Origin: CAVSKL01 sp963728475 [NCBI: Candidatus Eiseniibacteriota bacterium] | Lineage (GTDB): Bacteria; Eisenbacteria; RBG-16-71-46; JABDJR01 | DNA length: 64,000 bases | Direction of reading: 5' to 3' | Assembly: GCA_963728475.1 (NCBI GenBank) | Contig: CAVSKL010000001.1 | Coordinates: 1,674,001 to 1,738,000, forward strand | In this document: positions 17,709 to 26,320 of the stretch, one piece after another | Position numbering within the stretch: position 1 is the first letter of the stretch | How the letters are laid out: each line of letters opens with the position of its first letter | Translations under genes and position numbers: made by a program | The notes under the pieces: generated by a model | Databases searched by the model: none | What the model was told of the DNA's origin: nothing | The model's input: only the letters and a program-made list of their open reading frames with translations

Positions 17709-18297
17709 ATGGTCATGCGGCGTATTTGTGTGTTCGCCGGTTCGGGGCAGGGCGCCAGGGACGGTTACGGGGATCTTGCCCATGCCCTGGGGGAGACCCT
17801 GGTGGATCGTGGGCTGGAGGTGGTTTACGGGGGGGGGGAAGGTCGGCCTCATGGGAGTGCTGGCCGACGCGGTGCTGGCGCGGGGCGGGTCGATCACCGG
17901 AGTCATCCCCGAGGCCCTGGTCCGCAAGGAGGTGGTCCACCGGGGGGTGACCGAGCTCCGGATCGTGCGTTCCATGCACGAGCGCAAGGCCCAGATGGCC
18001 GACCTCGCCGACGGCTTCGTCGCGCTGCCCGGCGGGACCGGGACCCTGGAAGAGCTCTTCGAGATTTTCACCTGGGGCCAGCTCGGGCTCCACGGGAAGC
18101 CCTTCGGCCTGCTGAACGGCGAGGGCTACTACGATGGACTGGTCGGCTTCCTGGACCACGCGGTGGGCGAGGGGTTCCTCCGCCCCGAGCACCGGGGAAT
18201 GCTCTTCGTGGAGACGGATCCCGGAGCGCTTCTGGACCGGCTCGAGAGTTACGCGCCCCCCGAGACCGGCCAGTGGATCGACGAGACCGAGGTATGA
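17709..18297 (+). CDS. LOG family protein (nucleotide 5'-phosphate phosphoribohydrolase-like), frame broken in a G10 tract
   Basis: The N-terminal part reads RRICVFAGSGQGARDGYGD and continues to LEVVYGGG. The body in the next frame begins with KVGLMGVLADAVLARGGS and carries the LOG signature MHERKAQMADLADGF and PGGTGTLEELFE. The break falls in a run of ten G (17829-17838); nine would keep the frame. Restored length is about 195 aa, as usual. LOG enzymes release free base from cytokinin-type or purine nucleoside monophosphates in the cytoplasm. The end overlaps the next gene by ATGA. The slip may be a consensus error or a contingency tract. Confidence 0.88.
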
Positions 18298-18809
18298 GCC
18301 CCTCCTCCCCGGCCGCCTTCACCATCCGTCCCGCCGGCCCCGACGACGCCCCCCGGATCCTGGCCTTCATCCGGTCCCTGGCCGAGTACGAACAGCTCGC
18401 CCACGAGGTGCGGGCGGACGAAGCGATGGTCCGCGACACCCTCTTCGGCCCCCGTCCCGCCGCTGAGGTGGTGTTCGGCTGCGAGAACGGGACCCCGGTC
18501 GGCTTCGCCCTCTTCTTCCCCAACTACTCCACCTTCCTCGGCCGTTCCGGGATCTACCTGGAGGATCTCTTCGTGGATCCCGCGCATCGCGGAAAGGGTT
18601 ACGGAAAGGCGCTCCTGGCCCATCTCGCCCGGCTCTCGGTGGAGCGGAGCTGCGGCCGCCTGGAGTGGGCGGTGCTGCACTGGAACACCCCCGCCATCGG
18701 TTTCTACGAGAGGCTGGGCGCCCGCCCCCTGACCGACTGGCGGGTGATGCGGCTGACCGGCGAACCCCTGGCGGCGCTGGCCGCGGAGGCGCCCCCCCGC
18801 TCCGCCTGA
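18294..18809 (+). CDS. GNAT N-acetyltransferase (diamine acetyltransferase-like)
   Basis: A 171-aa acetyltransferase similar to spermidine/diamine N-acetyltransferases. It has IRPAGPDDAPRILAFIRSLA at the N-terminus, then YLEDLFVDPAHRGKGYGKAL (about 85-104) with the acetyl-CoA loop, and VLHWNTPAIGFYERLGARP (about 126-144). The substrate is probably a small amine, but this is not proven. It overlaps the LOG gene by four bases and is probably translated with it. Confidence 0.9.
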   Translation: MSPSSPAAFTIRPAGPDDAPRILAFIRSLAEYEQLAHEVRADEAMVRDTLFGPRPAAEVVFGCENGTPVGFALFFPNYSTFLGRSGIYLEDLFVDPAHRGKGYGKALLAHLARLSVERSCGRLEWAVLHWNTPAIGFYERLGARPLTDWRVMRLTGEPLAALAAEAPPRSA

Positions 18810-18831
18810 CCGGTCCGAGGCCTCGGACCGG
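18810..18831. terminator. Perfect 22-bp palindrome, terminator candidate
   Basis: The sequence CCGGTCCGAGG is followed directly by its reverse complement, beginning at the last base of the GNAT stop codon region. It can fold into a very stable stem. There is no T-run, as with the other hairpins in this window. Confidence 0.4.
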
Positions 18832-18864
18832 CGGCCCGGGAGGCCGGGACCGCTCCGCGAATCC

Positions 18865-18894
18865 CTGCCCCCCGCCCCCCGCCCGGGTTAGAAT
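18865..18894 (+). promoter_or_regulatory. Candidate promoter of the Rieske-like gene
   Basis: CTGCCC at 18865-18870 and TAGAAT at 18889-18894, 18 bp apart, lie 37 nt before the ATG. The -10 box is the better match. Confidence 0.35.
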
Positions 18895-18931
18895 GGCCGC
18901 GCCCCCGGTATCCCTGGAAGTGAGGTGGAGG

Positions 18932-19351
18932 ATGGACGTACCGGTCTTGCCCCGGAAGGTGTGGCAGCGGGCCTTGGGGATCTGCGCGACGCGCGCCCCG
19001 GGCGACGCGGCGGCGTGGTCGGTGGCGGCGGGCCGGATCCTGGTCGACGTGGACCGGGTGCCGGAACTCGGGCCCGAAGACTCCGCGGTGCGGCTGGAAG
19101 GGAGGGGACTCCCCGAGCGGATCCTTCTCGTTCACGGCGCCGACGGCGGCTACCGGGCCTACGTGAATCGTTGCGGCCACGGAGGCCGGAGGCTCGATCC
19201 GGTGCCCGGCACCGGGTTTCTGCAGTGCTGTAGCATGGGAAAGTCCACCTACGAGGCCGGCGGAGCCGTGGTCTCGGGACCCGCGTCCCGCGCCCTGGAG
19301 CCGCGTTCGGTGACGGTGGAAGGGACCCGCATCGAGATCGCCTTGTCGTAA
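18932..19351 (+). CDS. Degenerate Rieske-type protein
   Basis: A 139-aa protein whose C-terminal half aligns with a Rieske [2Fe-2S] domain. The first cluster motif is intact (CGHGGRRLDPVPG, with Cys and His). The second reads CCSMGKSTYEAGG, where CPxHG is expected, so the second His ligand is replaced by Met while an extra Cys is present. PASRALEPRSVTVEG corresponds to the usual C-terminal strand. It may bind a cluster with altered ligands or none. The first 60 residues are not conserved with known folds. It has no oxygenase partner nearby. Confidence 0.65.
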   Translation: MDVPVLPRKVWQRALGICATRAPGDAAAWSVAAGRILVDVDRVPELGPEDSAVRLEGRGLPERILLVHGADGGYRAYVNRCGHGGRRLDPVPGTGFLQCCSMGKSTYEAGGAVVSGPASRALEPRSVTVEGTRIEIALS

Positions 19352-19419
19352 CCGGGCCGTATCCCTCCGCGGGAGCGCGCCCGGCCGTCATCAGCCCCGC
19401 GCCCACCACGGAGGAGCAC

Positions 19420-20079
19420 GTGTCCGCCTACGTCATCCTGGACATCGAAGTCACCGACCCCGAGCGCTACGAGCAATACAAGCAGCTCTCCACCCGGGCC
19501 CTGGCTGCATTCGGGGGCCGGTTCGCGGTGCGCGGCGGGCGGGTCGAGGTGGTGGAAGGGAACTGGAGCCCCCACCGGGTGGTGGTGCTCGAGTTCGAGT
19601 CGGTGGCCCAGGCCAAGGCCTGGTACGACTCGCCCGAATACCAGAAGGCCAAGGCGGTCCGGCAGGGTTCCTCCCGCTCCACCATGATCCTGGTGGAAGG
19701 CCCGCAAACTGCCGGCTCTCCGCCCGAGCGGGGCCCGGCGAGGGTCCCCCGGCTGAGCTACCTGATCAGGTTCGTGGACGACATGGATCGCGCGACCGCC
19801 TTCTACCGCGACACCCTCGGGCTGCCCCTCAAGTTCCAGTCTCCGGAATGGACGGAATTCCTGACCGGGGAGACCACCCTCGCCCTCCACCCGGCCTCGG
19901 CGGAGAACCCGGCCGGAACCTCGCAACTCGGGTTCCAGGTGCCCGGGATCGCCCGGTTCCACCGCGACCTGGCCGCCGGGGGGGTGCGCTTCACCCGGGA
20001 ACCGGAGGAGCGGCACGGCACCTGGCTGGCCGAGTTCGTGGACAGCGAGAGCGGGCGGGTGACGGTCTCCGGATCCTGA
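19420..20079 (+). CDS. DUF1330-glyoxalase (VOC) fusion protein
   Basis: A 219-aa two-domain protein. Residues 1-95 form a DUF1330 domain of the dimeric alpha-beta barrel type (VILDIEVTDPERYEQYKQLS, then PHRVVVLEFESVAQAKAWYD and SSRSTMILVEG). Residues 108-219 form a VOC/glyoxalase domain (SYLIRFVDDMDRATAFYRDT, then LGLPLKFQSPEWTEFLTG). The two domains usually occur as separate proteins. GTG 19420 has GGAGGAG upstream. No catalytic activity can be assigned; detoxification is a guess. Confidence 0.82.
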   Translation: MSAYVILDIEVTDPERYEQYKQLSTRALAAFGGRFAVRGGRVEVVEGNWSPHRVVVLEFESVAQAKAWYDSPEYQKAKAVRQGSSRSTMILVEGPQTAGSPPERGPARVPRLSYLIRFVDDMDRATAFYRDTLGLPLKFQSPEWTEFLTGETTLALHPASAENPAGTSQLGFQVPGIARFHRDLAAGGVRFTREPEERHGTWLAEFVDSESGRVTVSGS

Positions 20080-20171
20080 GCGGCCTTGCCGAGGCCCCGC
20101 CGGCCCCCTACAGTCATGCTTCCCGGCGCCGCCGGAGATCGTTCACCGGGAGCAGAAAGGGAACGCCGTCC

Positions 20172-21314
20172 ATGGAATCGGTTCACGCGAAGACGCTCTA
20201 CACCGGAAAGCAGGTCCTGGAGAACGCCTATCTGGCGTTTGAGGAACACCGGATCGTGGGCGTGGGGAAGACCGCCAGGGGAAAGGTGACCGGGAAGTTC
20301 CCGGCGGTGACCCCGGCCTTCATCGACCCCCACAGCCACATCGGCATGCACCGCTCCGGCGAGCCCGAGTCCGAGGGAGAGTCCAACGAGCACATGGACG
20401 CGCTCCTCGCGCTCCCCGACGCCCTCGATTCGGTGCAAATGGACGATGCCGCCTTCGGAGAGGCGGTCCAGATGGGGATGCTTTACTCCTGCGTCCTGCC
20501 CGGAAGCGGGAACATCATCGGCGGGTCCTCGGCGGTGATCCGCAACTACGGCGGCAACGGCACCGAGGCCCTCATCACCCGGGCCGGGATCAAGGCGGCC
20601 TTCGGCTACAATCCCATGTCCACTTCGGAGTGGCGGGGGAGGCGCCCCAACACCCGGATGGGGGCGCTTTCCATTCTCCGGGGAAAGCTTTACGACGTGC
20701 GCCAGAAGCGGGACAAGCGGGCCCGGGCCAAAGGGGACAAGAAGCTGGACCTGACCCCCAACGCGGAGGAGACGATCCTGCTCGCGCTCCTCGAGGGGAA
20801 GGAGCGGCTGCGGGCCCACGTGCACAAGATCGACGACATCGCCGCGCTGCTCCGGATCGTGGACGAGTTCAAGCTCAAGGTCACGGTGGAGCACGCCATG
20901 GACGTGCACCGGCCGGAGATCTTCCGCGAGCTCAAGCGGCGCAAGATCCGGGTCACCTACGGGCCGCTCGACTCCTTCGCCTACAAGGTGGAGCTCAAGC
21001 ACGAGAGCTGGGAGAACGTGCGCCACCTGATGGAGTCGGGGGTCGAGTTCGGCCTCATGACCGACCACCCGGTGACCCCCTCCCGCCAGCTCTTCCTCCA
21101 GACCCGGTGGTTCACCCGCCACGGCTACTCCAGGCAGGACGCGGTGGAGTTGGTGACCCGCAAGAACGCCGGCATCCTGGGGATCGAGGACCGGCTGGGC
21201 ACCCTTGAGAAGGGGAAGTGGGCCTCGTTCACCGGCTGGACCGGGGATCCTTTCGATCTCACCGCCTACCCCGCCGCGGTCTACGGCGAGGGGAAGCTGC
21301 TCTACTCGGCCTGA
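20172..21314 (+). CDS. Amidohydrolase family protein (imidazolonepropionase-like)
   Basis: A 380-aa metal-dependent hydrolase. The first metal motif is FIDPHSHIGMHR (about 52-63, an HxH variant with a further His). Later ligands are in VTVEHAMDVH (about 237-246) and MTDHPVTPSRQ (about 296-306). The C-terminal AGILGIEDRLGTLEKGKWAS is the usual end of amidohydrolase barrels, after which a short beta sandwich closes the fold. The family hydrolyses cyclic amides or amino-acid derivatives; substrate unknown. It is the last gene before the non-coding gap. Confidence 0.88.
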   Translation: MESVHAKTLYTGKQVLENAYLAFEEHRIVGVGKTARGKVTGKFPAVTPAFIDPHSHIGMHRSGEPESEGESNEHMDALLALPDALDSVQMDDAAFGEAVQMGMLYSCVLPGSGNIIGGSSAVIRNYGGNGTEALITRAGIKAAFGYNPMSTSEWRGRRPNTRMGALSILRGKLYDVRQKRDKRARAKGDKKLDLTPNAEETILLALLEGKERLRAHVHKIDDIAALLRIVDEFKLKVTVEHAMDVHRPEIFRELKRRKIRVTYGPLDSFAYKVELKHESWENVRHLMESGVEFGLMTDHPVTPSRQLFLQTRWFTRHGYSRQDAVELVTRKNAGILGIEDRLGTLEKGKWASFTGWTGDPFDLTAYPAAVYGEGKLLYSA

Positions 21315-21391
21315 GCCGCGAAGCCCGGTCCGGCCGGGAAGGAACGCCATGGATCCCCGCGTCGACCGGCGGCCGCACCTCCGCGCGGCGG

Positions 21392-21705
21392 CTAGGGCGT
21401 GAGCCGGGTCACCGTGCTCCGGCCCCGGTCCAGCACCAGGAGCGACCCGTCCGGGGCGAACGCGGTGCCCACCGGCGCCTCGAACCGGGGAAGCCGCACC
21501 GGCCCCCAGGCGGAGCCGGGAGACGGGGGCAACTCGGGATCCGGCCGGCCGCCGGGGGTGGGGATGCCAGGGCCCGGGACAGGGGTAGGGAAGACGGGAC
21601 GGCCATCCCGGCGACCAGGGCGATCCGGATCGCAAGCAGGCCGCGGCCCGGGGGGAGCGACGAAACCCGTTCCACTTGCGGGACCTCCGGGATGCGGGGG
21701 CTCAA
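21392..21705 (-). pseudogene. Remnant of a secreted NHL/beta-propeller-type gene
   Basis: The minus strand starts with a hydrophobic leader (RGLLAIRIALVAGMAVPS). After a change of frame it ends with a single propeller-like blade APVGTAFAPDGSLLVLDRG, then STVTRLTP and a stop at 21394-21392. Whole NHL or sugar dehydrogenase-type propellers have many such blades, so most of the gene is missing. It reads as the end of a deleted gene or as a very short exported protein. Identification rests on one blade. Confidence 0.45.
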
Positions 21706-21776
21706 CCGGGGTTCCAGTCCACTGCCTCCGGCCGGGTCGGCGTTCGCGGGCCGGGCTGCGCGGGGCGAGGCGCCGA

Positions 21777-21805
21777 TTGCCCCGGCCCGGCGGTCATGCT
21801 ATCCT
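21777..21805 (+). promoter_or_regulatory. Main promoter candidate of the glycan locus
   Basis: TTGCCC (21777-21782), a 17-bp spacer and TATCCT (21800-21805) precede the first gene of the co-oriented cluster by about 100 nt. The area is a local AT-rich pocket. It is the only good promoter before a gene chain that continues with overlapping stops and starts. Confidence 0.55.
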
Positions 21806-21904
21806 CTTACGCTCCAATCTTATAGGCTGTGGCCACAACCGCCGGGTCCGGAATCGCGTTCGCCCGGCCCGACACCACCCAATCGGGGAGGATCCCGCCC
21901 TTCC

Positions 21905-22672
21905 ATGGCGCGTCAATCCACCAAGGCGCACTGGGACGCCTACTGGAAAGAGCACACCGATCCCCACGTCACCTACGACAACGACGACCGCGTGATCAAC
22001 GCGATCCTCGCCCTGGGCGACGTTCGGGGCAAGCGCGTCCTGGAGGTCGGCGCGGGCTCCGGTCGGGATTCGATCGAGCTCGCCCGGCGCGGCGCCGAGG
22101 TGGTGGTGCTCGATTACGTCCGCTCCTCCCTGGACGTGGTGGCGCACAACGCCGCCGCCGCCGGGGTGACCCTGCACATGGTGTGCGGGGACGGCACCCG
22201 CATGCCCTTCGACGAAGGGACCTTCGACGTGGTCTTCCACCAGGGGCTCCTCGAGCACTTCCGCGATCCGGTGCCGCTGGTCGCCGACAACCGCCGCGTG
22301 CTCAGGACCGGAGGCCACGTGGTCATCGACGTCCCCCAGCGCTGGCACATCTATACCGTGGGCAAGAAGATGATGATCGCGCTCAACAGGTGGTTCGCGG
22401 GGTGGGAGACCGAGTTCTCGATCCGGGAGCTCTCGCGGCTCGTCGAGCGCCAGGGATTCGAGGTCACCGGACGCTTCGGCGACTGGATGGTGCCGGGGTT
22501 CTTCTATCGCGCCGCCCGCTACGGCCTGCGGGCCATGGGGGTGCAAATCCCCCGGCAGCCCCGGATGGGGGCGCTGGGCCGGGCCGGCGACGCCTGGCGC
22601 AACTGGTTCCGCCGCCGGCCCCTGTCCTACTGGACCTTCGCCATGATCGGGGTGGTGGGGAAGAAGGTGTGA
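21905..22672 (+). CDS. Class I SAM-dependent methyltransferase
   Basis: A 255-aa methyltransferase with the SAM-binding motif VLEVGAGSGRDSIELARRG (about 44-62), then VLDYVRSSLDV and CGDGTRMPFDEGTFDVVFHQ (about 96-115), typical of Methyltransf_11. It probably modifies a glycan or lipid intermediate, as it opens the glycan locus and overlaps the following glycosyltransferase by four bases. ATG 21905 fits the family N-terminus (KAHWDAYWKE). The exact acceptor is unknown. Confidence 0.88.
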   Translation: MARQSTKAHWDAYWKEHTDPHVTYDNDDRVINAILALGDVRGKRVLEVGAGSGRDSIELARRGAEVVVLDYVRSSLDVVAHNAAAAGVTLHMVCGDGTRMPFDEGTFDVVFHQGLLEHFRDPVPLVADNRRVLRTGGHVVIDVPQRWHIYTVGKKMMIALNRWFAGWETEFSIRELSRLVERQGFEVTGRFGDWMVPGFFYRAARYGLRAMGVQIPRQPRMGALGRAGDAWRNWFRRRPLSYWTFAMIGVVGKKV

Positions 22673-23823
22673 GCTACCGCATCTGCGTGATCTCGTACCG
22701 GGACATGAAGCATCCCGAGGCGGGCGGTGCCGAGGTCATCATCCAGGAGGTTTTCTCCCGGATCGCCGGACAGGGGCACGAGGTGACGCTCTTGACCGGG
22801 ATGTTTCCCGGGGCCTCGGAGACCGACCGCATCGGGCCGCTCGAGATCCACCGCACCGGCTCCGTCTACGATTTCAATTTCGCCGCGCCCAGATACTTCA
22901 AGTCCCGCCTGGCCTCCCGAGGCTTCGACCTGGTGGCCGAGGACCTGAACAAGATCCCCCTCTTCATGCCCCGGCACACCGACCGGCCGGTGCTGGCCAT
23001 CGTGCCCCACCTCTTCGGCACCACCGTGTTCCGGCAGGCTCCCCCCCACATCGGGGCCTACGTATGGTTCTACGAGCGGTTCATCCCCGGGGTCTACCGG
23101 GACTCCATGTTCTCGGTGCTCTCGATGAGCACCCGGGACGACCTCGTCGCCCGAGGCATCCCCGCCTCGCACGTCCGGGTCATCCATAGCGGCATGGATC
23201 ACGAGCTCTACCGGCCGGGTCCGGTTCCGGTGGCCGAGCGCCCTCCCCGGATCGTGTACCTGGGGCGGCTCAAGAAGTACAAGTGCGTCGAGCACCCCAT
23301 CCTGGCGCTTCCCCGGGTGCTGGAGCGGGTGGCGGGCGCCGAGTACTGGATCGTGGGGGAGGGGGACTATCGCCGGGATCTGGAACGTATTGCCAGACGT
23401 GCGGGGGTGTCGGATCATGTCCGCTTCCCGGGCTACCTGGGCGGGCGGGACAAGGTCCGGCTCTTGCAGGAGTCCCGGGTGCTGGCCTATACCTCCCCCA
23501 AAGAGGGCTGGGGACTATCCGTGATCGAGGCAGGAGCGTGCGCCACCCCCGTGGTGGCCAGCGACAGCCCGGGCCTGTGCGAATCGGTGGTGGACGGGAA
23601 GACCGGTTTCCTGGTCCGCCACGGTGATCTGGAAGATCTCTCCGCCAGGATCATCACCCTCCTGACCGACGACGAACTGGCCCGGAGCATGGCCGACGAG
23701 GGCGTCCGCTGGGCCGCGACCTTCAACTGGGAATCGTCCGCGAGCCGGACCCTGGAACTCATCGAGGAAATTCTGGCCGGGCCGGGCCGACCGCGCGCCG
23801 CGCGCGGGGAGGTAGCACCTTGA
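22669..23823 (+). CDS. Glycosyltransferase family 4 protein
   Basis: A 384-aa GT-B enzyme. The N-terminal domain begins with RICVISYRDMKHPEAGGAEV, typical of GT4. The C-terminal donor-binding domain has IVYLGRLKKYKCVEHPILAL (about 198-217), the acidic EX7E element in SPKEGWGLSVIEAGACATP (about 275-293) and the closing GKTGFLVRHGD. Donor and acceptor cannot be predicted. The GTG start overlaps the methyltransferase stop, and the end overlaps the DUF2723 gene by TTGA. Confidence 0.92.
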   Translation: MSYRICVISYRDMKHPEAGGAEVIIQEVFSRIAGQGHEVTLLTGMFPGASETDRIGPLEIHRTGSVYDFNFAAPRYFKSRLASRGFDLVAEDLNKIPLFMPRHTDRPVLAIVPHLFGTTVFRQAPPHIGAYVWFYERFIPGVYRDSMFSVLSMSTRDDLVARGIPASHVRVIHSGMDHELYRPGPVPVAERPPRIVYLGRLKKYKCVEHPILALPRVLERVAGAEYWIVGEGDYRRDLERIARRAGVSDHVRFPGYLGGRDKVRLLQESRVLAYTSPKEGWGLSVIEAGACATPVVASDSPGLCESVVDGKTGFLVRHGDLEDLSARIITLLTDDELARSMADEGVRWAATFNWESSASRTLELIEEILAGPGRPRAARGEVAP

Positions 23824-26320
23824 CCACGCTGGGTCGGTACACCGGGGACAAGACGAACACCCTGGTCGCCGCTGCCGTCTTCTTCTTCAGCCTCGCCGTC
23901 TACACCCTGACCATGACTCCCAGCGTCCCCTTCTGGGACAGCGGGGAGTTCATCGCGGTGTCCCACATCCTGGGCATTCCCCACGCCCCGGGAACGCCGC
24001 TCTACGTGTTGATCGGCCGGGTGTTCAGCCTCATCCCCATCGGGACCATCGCCCAGCGGGTGAACTGGTTCTCCGCCCTCTCCTCGGCGGTGACCGTTCT
24101 GTTCATGTACCTGATCACGGTCAAGCTGAGCCGGAAACTCTTCCCCTGGGAGAACAACCCCTCCAACCGCCGCCTGGCCTACGTGGGGGGGGGGTGGCCG
24201 CGCTCATGGTCGGCTTCGCCACCACCTTCTGGGACAACGCCATCGAGGCCGAGGTGTACGCCGCTTCCTGCGCCCTGATGGCGTTCGTGGTGTGGCTGGT
24301 CCTGCGCTGGGAGGAACGGCTGGACCTGGGCGACGAGGACGGGCTGCTGCTCCTGATCACCTACCTGGTGGGGTTGGGGATCGGCATCCACCTGGGGGTG
24401 GCGATCGCCGCCTGGGCGACGGTGCTGTTCGTGGCGGTCTGCCGGCCGAACTACATCTTCCGCTGGGACTACCTGGGCTGGGCCCTGGTCACCCTGTCCC
24501 TGGCCACCGGCATCCACGTGGGGGCGTTCCTGGTGGCGCCGGTGGTGCTGGCCATCACGCTCCTGGTCTGGATTGTGAGCGGCAAGCTCCGCAAGCTCGC
24601 CTTCTGGTCGTCGATCCTGTTCATGGTGGGGGTTTCCGTCCACCTGTTCCTCATCATCCGGGCCAACGACCACCCGATGATCAACGAGGCCGCCCCCGAC
24701 ACCTGGACCGCGCTCTGGAAGGACCTGATCCGCGACCAGTACAAGCCCCCGCCCATCTGGGACCGCAAGGCCGACTTCTGGTACCAGTTCAACACCATGT
24801 ACCTCCGGTACATGTGGTGGAATTTCACCCTGTTCTTCTGGAAGGGCCGCGCCTTCTTCCAGATTCCGGTCCTGCTCCTAGCGGCGGGTGCGATCGTCCA
24901 CTTCATCAAGGAGAAGCGCACCTTTGCCATGATGGCGGTGCTCTACCTTCTCCTCGGTCCCGCCCTGGTCCTCTTCCTCAACTTCAAGGTGGGGGAGGTT
25001 CGCGAGCGCGACTACTTCTTCGTGCAGAACTTCCAGTTCATGGGGCCCTGGGTGGGTCTGGGCGCGGTGTGGCTGGTGACCTGGGTCCGGGACCAGATCC
25101 GCACCCCCGCCCTCCAGCGAGCCTCGATCGGCGGTCTCTCCGCGCTCCTGGTGGTGATGGCGCTTCTCCCCGTCCATACCAACTGGCGCGAACACAACCG
25201 GAGCGGCTTTTACGTGGCCCGCGACTACGCCTACAACATGCTGATCGGACTGGAGCCGAACGCCGTCATCTTCACCAACGGCGACAACGACACCTTCCCC
25301 CTGTGGTATCTCCAGGAGGTGGAGGATGTCCGCAAGGACGTCCGGGTGGTGAACCTGAGCCTCCTCAACACCGACTGGTACATCAAGCAGCTCCGCGACC
25401 TGAAACCCAAGGTGCCGATCTCCTTCACCGACGCCCAGATCGAGAACCTCTCCCCCTACCGGGACCGTAACGGGAAGATCTGGCTGGTCAAGGACATCGC
25501 GGTCCAGGACATCATCAAGACCAACGACTGGAAGCGGCCGCTCTACCTGGCGGTGACGGTGCCGGACCAGATGGGCCTGGACAAGCAGCTCACCATGGAA
25601 GGCCTGGTGTTCCGGATCCACCAGAAGCCCACCGACGAGCGGATCGACGTGGCCAGGACGGTGAACAACCTGAACCACGTCTACCGCTACCAGGGCCTGG
25701 TCATCCGCGACTCCACCGCCGCCAACGGGTTCGGCAAGTTCGACTCCACCGTGTACAAGGACGACAACGCCACCAAGCTTTCCCAGAACTACGCCGCCGC
25801 GTTCAGCCGCGCCGCCATCGCCCTCTACCAGGACGGAAAGACGGCCGAGGCGCTGAACGAGATGGACAAGGCGGAGGTGGTCTCCCCCTATTTCCCGGGG
25901 GCGGCCCTGGCCAAGGGGGTGCTCCTGGAGCAGCTGGGCAGGAACGACGAGGCCATCGCCCACTACAAGAAGATGCTCGCGCGCTACCCCGGGGAATGGG
26001 AGATCGCGCAGCGCCTCGGGCAGCTGCTGCTGACCACCGGGAAGGCGGAGGACTCGCTCCAGTACTTCGAGCTGGCCGCCCGGCTCGCCCCCGACCAGTA
26101 CTACCCGTACCAGGGGATGGTGAGCGCCGACTACCAGCTCGGCCGCTACAACGACGCCCTGGACGCGCTCCAACGGCTGGCCGTGCAGCATCCCGAGGAC
26201 AAGAGCATCGGGCAGTACATCCAGCAGCTTCGCTCGTCCATGGCCAAGGGCCAGCTCCCGCCGGGGGTCTCCGACTCGACCGGGACGGATACCTCGGGGA
26301 CGGAATCCCATGTCCAGTGA
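23820..26320 (+). CDS. DUF2723 (TMEM260-like) membrane protein with C-terminal TPRs, frame broken in a G10 tract
   Basis: The first part (TTG 23820) reads FSLAVYTLTMTPSVPFWDSG and EFIAVSHILGIPHAPGTPLY, the DUF2723 signature with the Asp-Ser-Gly-Glu motif. The rest is one frame over, beginning VAALMVGFATTFWDNAIEAE (about residue 125), with around eight further helices, a periplasmic domain (NGDNDTFPLWYLQEVEDVRK) and two to four TPRs at the C-terminus. The break lies in ten G at 24185-24194; eight or eleven would restore it. Restored length is about 833 aa. Eukaryotic TMEM260 is an O-mannosyltransferase, so a glycosyl transfer from a lipid donor to an external acceptor is plausible. Confidence 0.87.

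Larger units (their letters stand above)
21315..21904. other. Gene-poor gap with a decayed beta-propeller remnant and the glycan-locus promoter
   Basis: The gap begins with a well-formed start (GGAAGGA then ATG 21349) leading only to 17 codons. From 21705 down to 21392 the minus strand holds a decayed coding remnant, and from 21777 a promoter for the downstream methyltransferase. I see no complete gene. Confidence 0.6.
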
